A DNA stretch of 12,713 bases, taken from NCBI GenBank assembly GCA_028822575.1, contig JAPKDN010000037.1, positions 1 to 12,713 on the forward strand, written 5' to 3'. The translations under genes and the position numbers were made by a program. The notes beneath the pieces are model-generated. The model was given only the letters and a program-made list of their open reading frames with translations, had not been told where the DNA came from and did no database searches. Shown piece after piece: positions 1 through 7,154 of this stretch. Every line of letters begins with the position of its first letter. Position 1 is the first letter of the stretch. This DNA is from Alphaproteobacteria bacterium. GTDB taxonomy: Bacteria > Pseudomonadota > Alphaproteobacteria > Thalassobaculales > Thalassobaculaceae.

Positions 1-1
1 C

Positions 2-415
2 CAGATGGCACGACAGCCAGGGCTTGTGCAGACGGCTGCGCATATAGCCGAGGGAACGGCGATCCCGTTGCCGACGGCCTCGAAGTTGTTGAAGCAGATG
101 GCCGGCGCGGCGTTGATTACTTCGCATAGGGGGGCCAATGGTGGGTATTCGCTGGACCGAGCAGCCCAAGAAGTGCGGGTCGCCGAAATCGTTGAAGTGC
201 TGGATGGGCCGATAGCGCTGACGGCATGTGTCGATGGCGCCGAGGACCAGTGCGACGTCGAATCGCTGTGCCCGATGCGAGGTAACTGGAACCGGGTCAA
301 CAATGCGATCCGAGAAGCTCTGGAGAATGTCAGTCTGGCTGAGCTGATCGACCCGAGTGATCTATTCCCGCTGGCTGACCCAATGACGGCTACTACCCGG
401 CCCGAGCGACATTGA
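2..415 (+). CDS. Rrf2/IscR-type regulator of the SUF operon (5' partial)
   Basis: This is a transcription factor of the Rrf2 family, which sense Fe-S status and control Fe-S assembly genes. The reading frame is open to the left edge; a full family member has about 15-20 more N-terminal residues, so the ATG at 5 is probably internal and the true start lies outside the window. Numbering from that ATG, the winged-helix recognition region is seen at residues 20-50 ([10 protein letters not shown], then the wing RGANGGYSL). Three cysteines, C75, C83 and C89 (C-X7-C-X5-C, followed by PMRGNW), lie where IscR carries its cluster ligands (C-X5-C-X5-C), so a bound cluster is likely. The IscR histidine ligand three residues after the third Cys is Arg here. 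It sits 49 nt upstream of sufB in the same direction, so it probably belongs to the same transcript and autoregulates it. The family call is secure; the exact signal is inferred. Confidence 0.9.
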   Translation, partial: QMARQPGLVQTAAHIAEGTAIPLPTASKLLKQMAGAALITSHRGANGGYSLDRAAQEVRVAEIVEVLDGPIALTACVDGAEDQCDVESLCPMRGNWNRVNNAIREALENVSLAELIDPSDLFPLADPMTATTRPERH

Positions 416-464
416 ACGACACCAAACGAACGCTTCATTAGAACGCAACGGAAACGGACCCATC

Positions 465-1925
465 ATGTCGGCGACGGCGGAAACGGTTGATCAAGTCAAA
501 AATCTCGCGGCGGATAAGTACAAGTATGGCTTTTCCACTGATATAGAGATGGAAATGGCTCCCAAGGGCCTGAGTGAGGATATTGTTCGCTTTATCTCGG
601 CCAAGAAGAACGAGCCTGAATGGATGCTTGAATGGCGACTCAAGGCCTACCGCCATTGGTTGACCATGGAGACCCCGAACTGGGCCAAAGTCGGCTATCC
701 CGAGATCGACTATCAAGAGATTTACTTCTACGCCGCGCCGAAGAATGCCGCTGATGGTCCCAAAAGCTTGGGCGAGGTGGACCCGGAGCTGCTCAAAACC
801 TATGAAAAGCTGGGCATTCCCTTGCGGGAACAGGAGCTTTTGGCGGGCGTTGTCGCGGTCGACGCGGTGTTTGATTCTGTCTCCGTCGCCACCACCTACA
901 AGGCAAAGCTGACGGAAATGGGCGTGATCTTCTGCTCGATCTCCGAGGCGGTGCGGGAATACCCCGACCTCGTGAAGAAATATCTGGGCTCGGTCGTTCC
1001 CTACTCCGATAACTATTACGCGACCCTGAACTGCGCGGTGTTTACCGATGGCTCGTTTGTTTACGTTCCCAAGGGGCTGCGCTGTCCCATGGAGCTGTCG
1101 ACCTATTTTCGTATCAATGCCGAGAATACCGGCCAGTTTGAGCGCACTTTGATCATCGCCGACGAAGGTGCCTATGTCAGCTATCTCGAGGGTTGTACGG
1201 CGCCGCAACGGGACGAAAATCAGGTGCATGCCGCAGTGGTTGAACTGGTCACCCTGGACAACGCTGAGATAAAATACTCGACGGTGCAGAACTGGTACCC
1301 GGGCGACGAGAACGGCAAGGGTGGTATTTACAACTTCGTGACCAAGCGTGGCGCCTGTCGCGGAACGAACTCAAAGATCTCCTGGACCCAGGTAGAAACC
1401 GGTTCGGCGATAACCTGGAAATATCCTAGCTGTATACTGCAAGGTGATAATTCCGTCGGGGAGTTTTACTCGGTCGCGATCACCAATAATGCCCAGCAGG
1501 CCGATACCGGCACCAAGATGATCCATCTAGGTAAGAATACCCGGTCGACCATTATCTCCAAGGGTATTAGCGCCGGCAAGGCCGACAATACTTATCGCGG
1601 TCTCGTTAAAGTAATGCCTAAGGCCGAGGGCGCCCGTAATTTCACTCAGTGCGATAGCCTTCTGATCGGCGATAAATGCGGCGCTCATACGGTGCCGTAT
1701 ATCGAATCACGCAATCCCAGCGCACGGGTCGAGCATGAGGCGACAACTTCGAAGATCAGCGACGATCAACTCTTCTATTGCATGCAGCGCGGGCTTTCCG
1801 CGGAAGACGCCGTCGGCGTGATCGTCAATGGTTTCTGTAAGGAGGTCATGAAGAATTTGCCGATGGAGTTCGCCGTCGAGGCGCAGAAACTCGTGGGTAT
1901 CAGTCTTGAGGGCAGCGTCGGCTGA
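465..1925 (+). CDS. sufB: SufB, Fe-S cluster assembly scaffold subunit
   Basis: SufB is the core scaffold of the cytosolic SufBCD complex, where sulfide and iron are assembled into a nascent cluster. The 486-residue product has the family's usual length and collinear landmarks: [20 protein letters not shown] near residue 44, the beta-helix core from about 185, and the C-terminal [24 protein letters not shown]396 (in [10 protein letters not shown]) and E425 (in RVEHE) match in spacing from the C-terminus the E. coli SufB residues C405 and E434, which are needed for cluster assembly. No intein interrupts it, although SufB is a frequent intein host. The ATG at 465 fits the family N-terminus; the ribosome-binding site before it is weak (GGAAACGGA). 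It leads the structural part of the operon, with 59 nt between its stop and the sufC ATG. Confidence 0.98.
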   Translation: MSATAETVDQVKNLAADKYKYGFSTDIEMEMAPKGLSEDIVRFISAKKNEPEWMLEWRLKAYRHWLTMETPNWAKVGYPEIDYQEIYFYAAPKNAADGPKSLGEVDPELLKTYEKLGIPLREQELLAGVVAVDAVFDSVSVATTYKAKLTEMGVIFCSISEAVREYPDLVKKYLGSVVPYSDNYYATLNCAVFTDGSFVYVPKGLRCPMELSTYFRINAENTGQFERTLIIADEGAYVSYLEGCTAPQRDENQVHAAVVELVTLDNAEIKYSTVQNWYPGDENGKGGIYNFVTKRGACRGTNSKISWTQVETGSAITWKYPSCILQGDNSVGEFYSVAITNNAQQADTGTKMIHLGKNTRSTIISKGISAGKADNTYRGLVKVMPKAEGARNFTQCDSLLIGDKCGAHTVPYIESRNPSARVEHEATTSKISDDQLFYCMQRGLSAEDAVGVIVNGFCKEVMKNLPMEFAVEAQKLVGISLEGSVG

Positions 1926-1984
1926 CGCCATCCCGAGGACTTAAGCTGCTCCGACGCGTTAATAAGATCTAGGAATTGACAACA

Positions 1985-2740
1985 ATGTCACTGTTGAAGA
2001 TCGAAAATCTGCACGCCGCCATCGATGGCAAGCAGATCCTGAAAGGGATCAACTTGGAGATGGGGGCGGGTGAAATTCATGCCATTATGGGCCCAAACGG
2101 CTCCGGCAAGAGTACGCTATCCTATATTCTGGCTGGGCGCGCAGGCTACGAGGTCACCGAGGGTTCGGTGACGTTCCAGGGCAAGGATCTGCTAGAACTG
2201 GAAGCCGACGAGCGGGCCAACGAGGGTATTTTTCTGGCCTTTCAATATCCGGTGGAGATCCCTGGGGTCGCTGGTATGACCTTCCTGCGCGAATCCTACA
2301 ACGCTAAACTGCGTTACAAGGGGGAGCCAGAGGCTGATGCCATGCAATTCCTGAAAATGGTGCGCGCCAAGGCCAAGACTCTAAACATGAACGACGACAT
2401 GCTGAAACGACCTGTCAATGTTGGGTTTTCCGGTGGTGAGAAGAAGCGTAACGAGATCCTGCAGATGGCGGTGCTCGAGCCGACCCTGGCGGTGCTTGAC
2501 GAGACTGACTCCGGCCTAGACATTGATGCGCTGAAGCTTGTGTCTCAAGGCGTGAACGCCTTGCGTGCCGAGAGTCGCAGCATGCTGATCATTACCCATT
2601 ATCAACGTTTGCTGAATCATATTCAGCCTGACTTCGTCCACGTCCTGGCCCATGGCAAGATCCAGCGTTCTGGAGGAAAAGAACTGGCGCTTGAGCTTGA
2701 GGCAAGCGGCTACGCCGATTACGCCGAAGAGGCCGCGTGA
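1985..2740 (+). CDS. sufC: SufC, ABC-type ATPase of the SufBCD complex
   Basis: SufC is the soluble ABC ATPase that drives conformational change in SufBCD; it is not a transporter. In the 251-residue product the Walker A motif GPNGSGKST is at 36-44, the Q-loop glutamine at Q87, the signature FSGGEKKRNE at 148-157, Walker B AVLDE at 169-173, the D-loop SGLDIDAL just after it, and the switch histidine at H205 in THYQ. The EKKRNE signature with DETDSGLDIDAL is typical of SufC and separates it from transporter ATPases. I chose the ATG at 1985 because AGGAA at 1971-1975 is spaced 9 nt from it. The in-frame TTG at 1976 directly abuts that site and would add only three residues. Its stop overlaps the sufD start. 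Confidence 0.98.
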   Translation: MSLLKIENLHAAIDGKQILKGINLEMGAGEIHAIMGPNGSGKSTLSYILAGRAGYEVTEGSVTFQGKDLLELEADERANEGIFLAFQYPVEIPGVAGMTFLRESYNAKLRYKGEPEADAMQFLKMVRAKAKTLNMNDDMLKRPVNVGFSGGEKKRNEILQMAVLEPTLAVLDETDSGLDIDALKLVSQGVNALRAESRSMLIITHYQRLLNHIQPDFVHVLAHGKIQRSGGKELALELEASGYADYAEEAA

Positions 2741-4059
2741 TGCCGGACGGTCATGTCAAACCTTTGCCATTCGAGGATTTGATCGTCGCCGCTAAGTCGC
2801 GGGCCGGCGAGGCGGGCAAGCATTGGCTGGTTGATCTGAACGCACACGCGCGGACGTGCTATGCCAAGGCCGGTTGGCCGCATGCGCGCACTGAATCCTG
2901 GAAATATACCAGCCTGAACGCTCTTGCGGCGGCTGATTTTTCGTTGGCAGAGCCGCTGGACGCTTTGATACCTGAGGATCGTGTGCTGGCAAGTGAGGCG
3001 CCGCGCGTGGTGTTGGTCAACGGTGTGCTAAATGCGGGGCTCTCGAACCTCGACCGGCTCCCCGAGGGAGTATCTGTCACGCGCGTCGGTGGTGCCGACG
3101 GTCCTGAACAGGCAGCCCTGCGTGTGTTGTTGGAAGAAGAGACGTCGACGGATGGTCTTCCGCTGGCGGCGTTGAACGCGGCGATATTGTCGGATGTGCT
3201 TTTGCTAAACATTGCCGAGGAGGCGTCTCCTGAAACCCCGGTCCATGTGATTTCGATCGGCGCGAGCGAGAACGGCGCTTTCGCACCACGCTTGATCATA
3301 CGGGCGGGCGAGGGCAGCTTCGCCGATGTAATTGAAAGCCATGTGGGTTCGGACGCGGAGGTTTATTTCTCTAATATCGTGACCCAAGTGACCGTCGGCA
3401 AGCGAGCGCGGCTTGGCCACTATCGGGTTCAAAACGAGGCATTGGGTGCGTTTCATATCGCACTGACCACTGCGGACGTCGCCGAGGGTGCGGTCTATGA
3501 CAACTTTGTTCTGTCGCTCGGCGCGCGTCTCGCCCGCAACGAAATTCGTGGAGCCGTCAACGGCGCGCAGGTCGAGTACCGGGTCAACGGGGCTTATCTG
3601 GCGGCCGGCTCTCAGCACCTCGACAACACTACTTTGATCGACCACGCGGCGGCGGGGAGCCGAAGCCGGGAGGTCTATAAAGGCGTGCTTGCCGGGTCTT
3701 CGCGTGGTGTGTTTCAAGGCAAGATCCTGGTCCGCCCGGACGCTCAGCAGACAGATGGTTATCAGATGAACCGGGCCATGCTGATGTCGAACAAGGCCGA
3801 GATCGACTCGAAACCTGAGCTTGAGATCTATGCCGACGACGTGCGCTGTAGCCATGGCGCTACGGTTGGAGAACTGGAGGAGGATCATCTATTCTACCTT
3901 CAGGCCCGGGGCGTCGACCGCGACACCGCGCGGCGTCTGCTGATCGCGGCTTATATCGATGACGCCATAAACGAAATTCACGCGAAACCGATGCGCGAAG
4001 CTATGAAGGTTCTAGCGAATGATTGGCTTGCCAGCAGATTGTCTGGAGATGTGGCATGA
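2740..4059 (+). CDS. sufD: SufD, Fe-S cluster assembly scaffold subunit
   Basis: SufD is the SufB paralogue that pairs with it and with two SufC subunits; it is needed for iron acquisition in the complex. The 439-residue product shows the beta-helix region and the conserved C-terminal block DDVRCSHGATVGELEEDHLFYLQARG. H372 in CSHG corresponds to E. coli SufD H360, a functional residue at the SufB-SufD interface. The N-terminal part, with RTESWKYTSLNAL at about residue 50, is also typical. The ATG at 2740 shares one base with the sufC stop (TGATG); an alternative GTG at 2737 would add one residue. Either start means translational coupling to sufC. The 3' end overlaps sufS by 4 nt. Confidence 0.97.
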   Translation: MPDGHVKPLPFEDLIVAAKSRAGEAGKHWLVDLNAHARTCYAKAGWPHARTESWKYTSLNALAAADFSLAEPLDALIPEDRVLASEAPRVVLVNGVLNAGLSNLDRLPEGVSVTRVGGADGPEQAALRVLLEEETSTDGLPLAALNAAILSDVLLLNIAEEASPETPVHVISIGASENGAFAPRLIIRAGEGSFADVIESHVGSDAEVYFSNIVTQVTVGKRARLGHYRVQNEALGAFHIALTTADVAEGAVYDNFVLSLGARLARNEIRGAVNGAQVEYRVNGAYLAAGSQHLDNTTLIDHAAAGSRSREVYKGVLAGSSRGVFQGKILVRPDAQQTDGYQMNRAMLMSNKAEIDSKPELEIYADDVRCSHGATVGELEEDHLFYLQARGVDRDTARRLLIAAYIDDAINEIHAKPMREAMKVLANDWLASRLSGDVA

Positions 4060-5294
4060 ACTACATGAACACCCTTCCTTATGACGTTGAGGCGATCCGC
4101 GCGGATTTCCCGATTCTGTCGGAGCCTGTGCGTGGCAAGCGGCTGGTCTATCTAGATTCCGCCGGCTCGGCGCAGAAACCGCGGCAAGTGATCGAGGCGG
4201 TCCAGCGGGTTTATGGCAGCGAGTATTCCAACGTGCATCGTGGCCTGCATTACATGTCCGAGCAGACCTCGGCCCGCTATGAGGAGGCACGCGAAAAGGT
4301 CCGAGCCTTTATCAACGCCAAGCACGAGCACGAGGTGATCTTTACCAAGGGCACAACAGAGTCCATCAACATGGTGGCTTCGAGTTTCGGAAATGCCAAT
4401 GTTGGTCTTGGCGACGAGGTGATCATCACCCATGCCGAACATCACTCCAACATCGTACCTTGGCAGCTGCTGCGTGATCGCACGGGGTGCGTGCTCAAGG
4501 TTGTGCCGGTCGACGAGCACGGCTCGTTTAAGCTGTCGGATTTTGATGAATTGATCACCAAGAAGACCAAGATTGTTGCATTCTGCCATGTCTCCAATGT
4601 CTTGGGAACGGTGTTGCCGGTGCGGGAGATCGCAGATATCGCCCACGCGCGCGGCGCCGTCGTGGTGATCGACGGGGCGCAGGGCTTGGTTCATATGCCC
4701 GTCGATATGCAGGCGTTGGATGCTGATTTTTATGTGTTTTCGGGCCACAAGCTCTATGCTCCATCCGGGGTCGGCGTGCTTTATGGCAAGGAAGCCTTGC
4801 TTGAGGCAATGCCTCCGTATCAGGGCGGCGGCGGGATGATCAATACCGTCAGTTTCGAAAAAACCACCTGGGCGGATCTGCCCGATAAGTTCGAGGCCGG
4901 TACGCCGCCGATCGCTCAAGCGATTGGGCTCGGCGTGGCGATCGATTATCTCTCGGGCATTGGTATGGCGGCGATCGCGGAGCATGAGCGCGCGTTGTTG
5001 AATTACGCGACACAACAGCTCTCAGCGGTCGAGGGCTTTAATTTTGTTGGCACGGCGGTGGGCAAGGCGAGCGTGGTGTCTTTCACCATGGATTGTGCCC
5101 ACCCCCATGATATTTCGACAATTATTGACCAGAACGGCGTCGCGGTTCGCGCCGGACATCATTGCGCCCAACCGCTGATGGATAGGTTCGATTTGCCGTC
5201 GACGGCCCGGGCGAGCCTGGGTCTCTACAACACATATGAGGATATCGATATCCTCGCCGAAAGCCTCGAAAAGGTTAGGGAGATTTTCCGATGA
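4056..5294 (+). CDS. sufS: SufS, group II cysteine desulfurase
   Basis: SufS is a PLP enzyme that removes sulfur from cysteine as an enzyme-bound persulfide, giving alanine. The 412-residue product has the PLP-binding lysine K232 in FSGHKLYAPSGVGVLYGK, the cofactor-contacting histidines in THAEHHSNIVPW, and the catalytic cysteine C370 in RAGHHCAQPLM. The RxGHHCA context marks the SufS/CsdA-type group II enzymes, not IscS. The ATG at 4056 overlaps the sufD stop (ATGA) and has GGAG at 4045-4048, 7 nt upstream. A TTG at 4023 in the same frame would add 11 residues unlike the family N-terminus. SufS enzymes usually need SufE or SufU as sulfur acceptor, and neither is encoded here. The stop overlaps the next gene by 4 nt. 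Confidence 0.97.
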   Translation: MNYMNTLPYDVEAIRADFPILSEPVRGKRLVYLDSAGSAQKPRQVIEAVQRVYGSEYSNVHRGLHYMSEQTSARYEEAREKVRAFINAKHEHEVIFTKGTTESINMVASSFGNANVGLGDEVIITHAEHHSNIVPWQLLRDRTGCVLKVVPVDEHGSFKLSDFDELITKKTKIVAFCHVSNVLGTVLPVREIADIAHARGAVVVIDGAQGLVHMPVDMQALDADFYVFSGHKLYAPSGVGVLYGKEALLEAMPPYQGGGGMINTVSFEKTTWADLPDKFEAGTPPIAQAIGLGVAIDYLSGIGMAAIAEHERALLNYATQQLSAVEGFNFVGTAVGKASVVSFTMDCAHPHDISTIIDQNGVAVRAGHHCAQPLMDRFDLPSTARASLGLYNTYEDIDILAESLEKVREIFR

Positions 5295-5704
5295 GTGAGT
5301 TTGATCCCGGAATGAATCCTTACGGGTCCTTTATGACTGATCCGGCGGTTCCCGAGGGCACCACCGCTCGGGCTGGAGCCAAGTTGCCAGAGGGTTCCGC
5401 GCGGGCCGATGACGAGGCGATCGTTGAGGCGATGCGAACCGTGCATGATCCGGAAATCCCTGTTAACATTTATGATCTTGGGCTGATCTATGAGACCGAG
5501 CGACTGAGTGACGGCGACGTGAAGGTTCTGATGACATTGACCGCGCCGGCTTGTCCGGTCGCCGGTGAGATGCCTTATGACGTCGCGGCGGCGGTCTCCG
5601 GGGTCGAGGGGGTCGGGGAGGTCGAGGTGATGCTGACCTGGGAGCCGGCTTGGACTCCCGATAAAATGAGCGATGATGCCAAGCTCATTCTCAATATGTT
5701 CTAG
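5291..5704 (+). CDS. sufT: SufT-type MIP18/DUF59 Fe-S maturation factor
   Basis: This small protein of the MIP18 (DUF59) family, related to SufT, PaaD and eukaryotic CIA2, helps mature Fe-S proteins. Of its 137 residues, about 40 at the N-terminus are Pro/Gly/Ala-rich and probably flexible. The domain follows with DPEIPVNIYDLGLIY at 53-67, the conserved cysteine C88 in TLTAPACPVAG, and the C-terminal TWEPAWTPDKMS. It begins inside the sufS stop (ATGA overlap), so it is coupled to sufS. Position inside a suf operon supports the SufT role over a phenylacetate (PaaD) role. The family call is firm; the gene symbol rests partly on context. Confidence 0.92.
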   Translation: MSEFDPGMNPYGSFMTDPAVPEGTTARAGAKLPEGSARADDEAIVEAMRTVHDPEIPVNIYDLGLIYETERLSDGDVKVLMTLTAPACPVAGEMPYDVAAAVSGVEGVGEVEVMLTWEPAWTPDKMSDDAKLILNMF

Positions 5705-5718
5705 TTTGCGCTTGATTG

Positions 5719-5746
5719 TGGTATAATAAGATCCCAGTTCCGGGAT
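5719..5746 (+). promoter_or_regulatory. Extended -10 promoter candidate with inverted repeat before the A-type carrier gene
   Basis: Just after the sufT stop there is a perfect consensus -10, TATAAT (5722-5727), preceded by the extended element TG-N (5719-5721). The -35 position at 17 bp spacing (5699-5704, TTCTAG) matches poorly, which an extended -10 can compensate. The predicted start near 5734 falls inside an inverted repeat, ATCCC (5731-5735) and GGGAT (5742-5746) with a 6-nt loop. The repeat could be an operator or a leader hairpin. It suggests that the A-type gene can be transcribed apart from the rest of the operon. Activity is inferred only. Confidence 0.5.
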
Positions 5747-5770
5747 GAGACTAGTGGTGGACCGAGAACC

Positions 5771-6130
5771 ATGTTCCAGTTTGAACCAGGCAAGGCCCCG
5801 ATAACCATGACTGACGCCGCCGTCGCGCGGGCGCGGGCGCTGATGGATCGCAAGGGCGATGACGAGCAGGTCTTGGGCCTGCGCGTTGGCGTGAGCAGCA
5901 AGGGCTGCTCGGGCCTCAGCTATTTCGTCGAATATGCCACCGAGCAGAAGAAGTTTGAGGACAAAGTTGAGGAAAAGGGCGTCACCCTTTTCATCGATCC
6001 AACCGCGATCATGTTCATCATCGGCTCCGAGATGGACTATCAGGAAGACAAGATGTTCTCTGGCTTCGTCTTCAACAACCCGAATGAGACCGGTCGCTGT
6101 GGTTGCGGCGAGAGCTTCTCCGTTGGATGA
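5771..6130 (+). CDS. A-type Fe-S carrier protein (SufA/IscA/ErpA family)
   Basis: A-type proteins accept Fe-S clusters from the scaffold and pass them to client apoproteins. The 119-residue product has the usual length and the three invariant cysteines: C46 in SKGCSGLSY and C110/C112 in the terminal RCGCGESFSV. The start at 5771 matches the family N-terminus (PITMTDAAVARARAL); the upstream GTGGTGGA gives only a weak ribosome-binding site. It ends the SUF block, 66 nt after sufT, behind its own promoter candidate. Position favours a SufA role, but SufA, IscA and ErpA cannot be separated safely by motif, so no symbol is given. Confidence 0.95.
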   Translation: MFQFEPGKAPITMTDAAVARARALMDRKGDDEQVLGLRVGVSSKGCSGLSYFVEYATEQKKFEDKVEEKGVTLFIDPTAIMFIIGSEMDYQEDKMFSGFVFNNPNETGRCGCGESFSVG

Positions 6131-6201
6131 TGCGGGTATGAGCGACTGCTTATAGGCGGGATGCTTGAAATAAACTTTGCCCAATTCACCAAGGCCAATA
6201 A

Positions 6202-6381
6202 AGCGCATTCAGGAACTACCGTTGCGCGATTTTTTCAAGCGAGGCTGTCAGATTAATCGCGTTGGCGCACGAATATTCAATGAAAAGAAACAAAGTGCGT
6301 TAGACCTTTGCGGAACTCGCGGTTGAAATCATGGATCGTGCCGAGAAGATGGTTAAGAAGAAGGCAAAGGCGTTGTTCTAG
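6202..6381 (+). pseudogene. Possible gene remnant, frame interrupted by one TAG
   Basis: The frame from 6202 to the stop at 6379-6381 is open except for one TAG at 6301-6303. Before it the frame reads ...RLIALAHEYSMKRNKVR, and after it TFAELAVEIMDRAEKM followed by a lysine-rich tail. The second half looks like a genuine charged amphipathic helix. No family is recognised and no good start with a ribosome-binding site is visible (an ATG at 6280 lies seven codons before the TAG). It may be a decayed gene or a chance frame. Confidence 0.2.
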
Positions 6382-6441
6382 CGCCATAGGTGCTTGAAAA
6401 GATAGATGGTCCAAAACACTAAAAACGTCTCCCGCTGACCG

Positions 6442-6463
6442 CGACGATAGTTCGTCGGTTTTT
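6442..6463 (+). terminator. Rho-independent terminator
   Basis: The stem CGACGA (6442-6447) pairs perfectly with TCGTCG (6452-6457) around a TAGT loop and is followed by GTTTTT. It can be lengthened by a C-G pair past a bulged base. The orientation fits transcripts leaving the SUF operon, but it lies about 310 nt beyond the A-type gene, giving that mRNA a long 3' end or marking the end of another short transcript. Confidence 0.7.
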
Positions 6464-6554
6464 CATTTAGAAAAAAACAAGCGCTCAGTCGACCTGCACA
6501 ACCCACTTGCGAATTTGAAGAAAAAGAGTGCCAGAAATCTTTTAGTAGCTATCA

Positions 6555-6573
6555 GTTAGCGAGGATGGCTAAC
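6555..6573. repeat. Perfect 6-bp inverted repeat (hairpin or operator)
   Basis: GTTAGC (6555-6560) and GCTAAC (6568-6573) form a perfect inverted repeat around the 7-nt loop GAGGATG. No T-tract follows, so it is not a terminator. It stands 5 nt before the GTG that opens the 60-codon frame at 6579. It could equally be chance in AT-rich DNA. Confidence 0.35.
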
Positions 6574-7154
6574 GTCGGGTGGATAGAGACGGGTCCTTTA
6601 TTTCTTATGTAATTGTTCTATTGAACGTCGCGGGTGTCCCTGGAATTTTGGAGTTCTTGGCGACTCTCTATCCGATTCTAAGTTGCGAGAAAGGCGCAAA
6701 CTATCCGAATGCGATCAAGGCTTTGAAAGATCAATTGCGAGTGCTTTTAAATATTTTTTAACATTCTGATGTTGCTAAGCGCCGCACTGGATCTTGGATT
6801 ATACTTTCTCTTGAAGAAATTAAAGCACAATAAATAGGCGGCCAAATGACCTTGGTGCTGGCATAACGTAGAATTTCACGCGACAAACTCCACTTAGTAA
6901 TTTCTGAATATCATAACGCCCTTGTAGTAGTAATGGCGCATTATTAAACATCTATCGCCGTTTCTGCAGGATGGGGTTGCGAGCTATCTCGTATTATTCA
7001 TGATGGGTGTGCGGTTTAAATAGCACGCGTTGTATTTGCCGGGTTGATAGCGGATGCTTGGGGTGTTTGTGCGATGGCACATGCCGCGTTTATTTCGGCC
7101 CCAGCGCCGTTATGCATCCTGCGATCGCCGTTGAATGGGATGGGGACCCCGTAC

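Larger units (their letters stand above)
6131..7154. other. AT-rich 1-kb stretch without a convincing gene
   Basis: This stretch separates the SUF block from the convergent aldolase gene. Its base composition is clearly more AT-rich than the flanking genes; for example, 31 of the 90 bases at 6751-6840 are G or C. It contains a strong terminator (6442-6463), a 6-bp perfect hairpin (6555-6573) and several short frames: 6161-6256 (31 codons), an amber-interrupted frame at 6202-6381, a 60-codon GTG frame at 6579-6761, and a hydrophobic frame ending at 6837. None has a good ribosome-binding site or a family I recognise. I see no tRNA, transposase or terminal inverted repeats. Confidence 0.7.

Noticed and set aside
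438..1229. A 263-codon minus-strand open frame
   Set aside because: It lies wholly antisense to sufB, whose protein matches its family end to end. The frame resembles no family and is a shadow of GC-rich coding sequence.
465..1925. An intein in SufB
   Set aside because: SufB is a common intein host, but this frame is 486 codons with continuous family sequence and no inserted splicing domain.
5225..6208. A 327-codon minus-strand open frame across sufT and the A-type gene
   Set aside because: Both + strand genes are clear family members with all key residues. The antisense product shows no motif, so it is a shadow.
7142..7150. GGGGACCCC palindrome as terminator of the minus-strand gene
   Set aside because: The stem has almost no loop, and no T-run follows on the minus strand. 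It is more likely chance.
6131..7154. Insertion sequence or prophage remnant
   Set aside because: The composition is suggestive, but I found no transposase or integrase motif, terminal inverted repeats or target duplications that I could defend.
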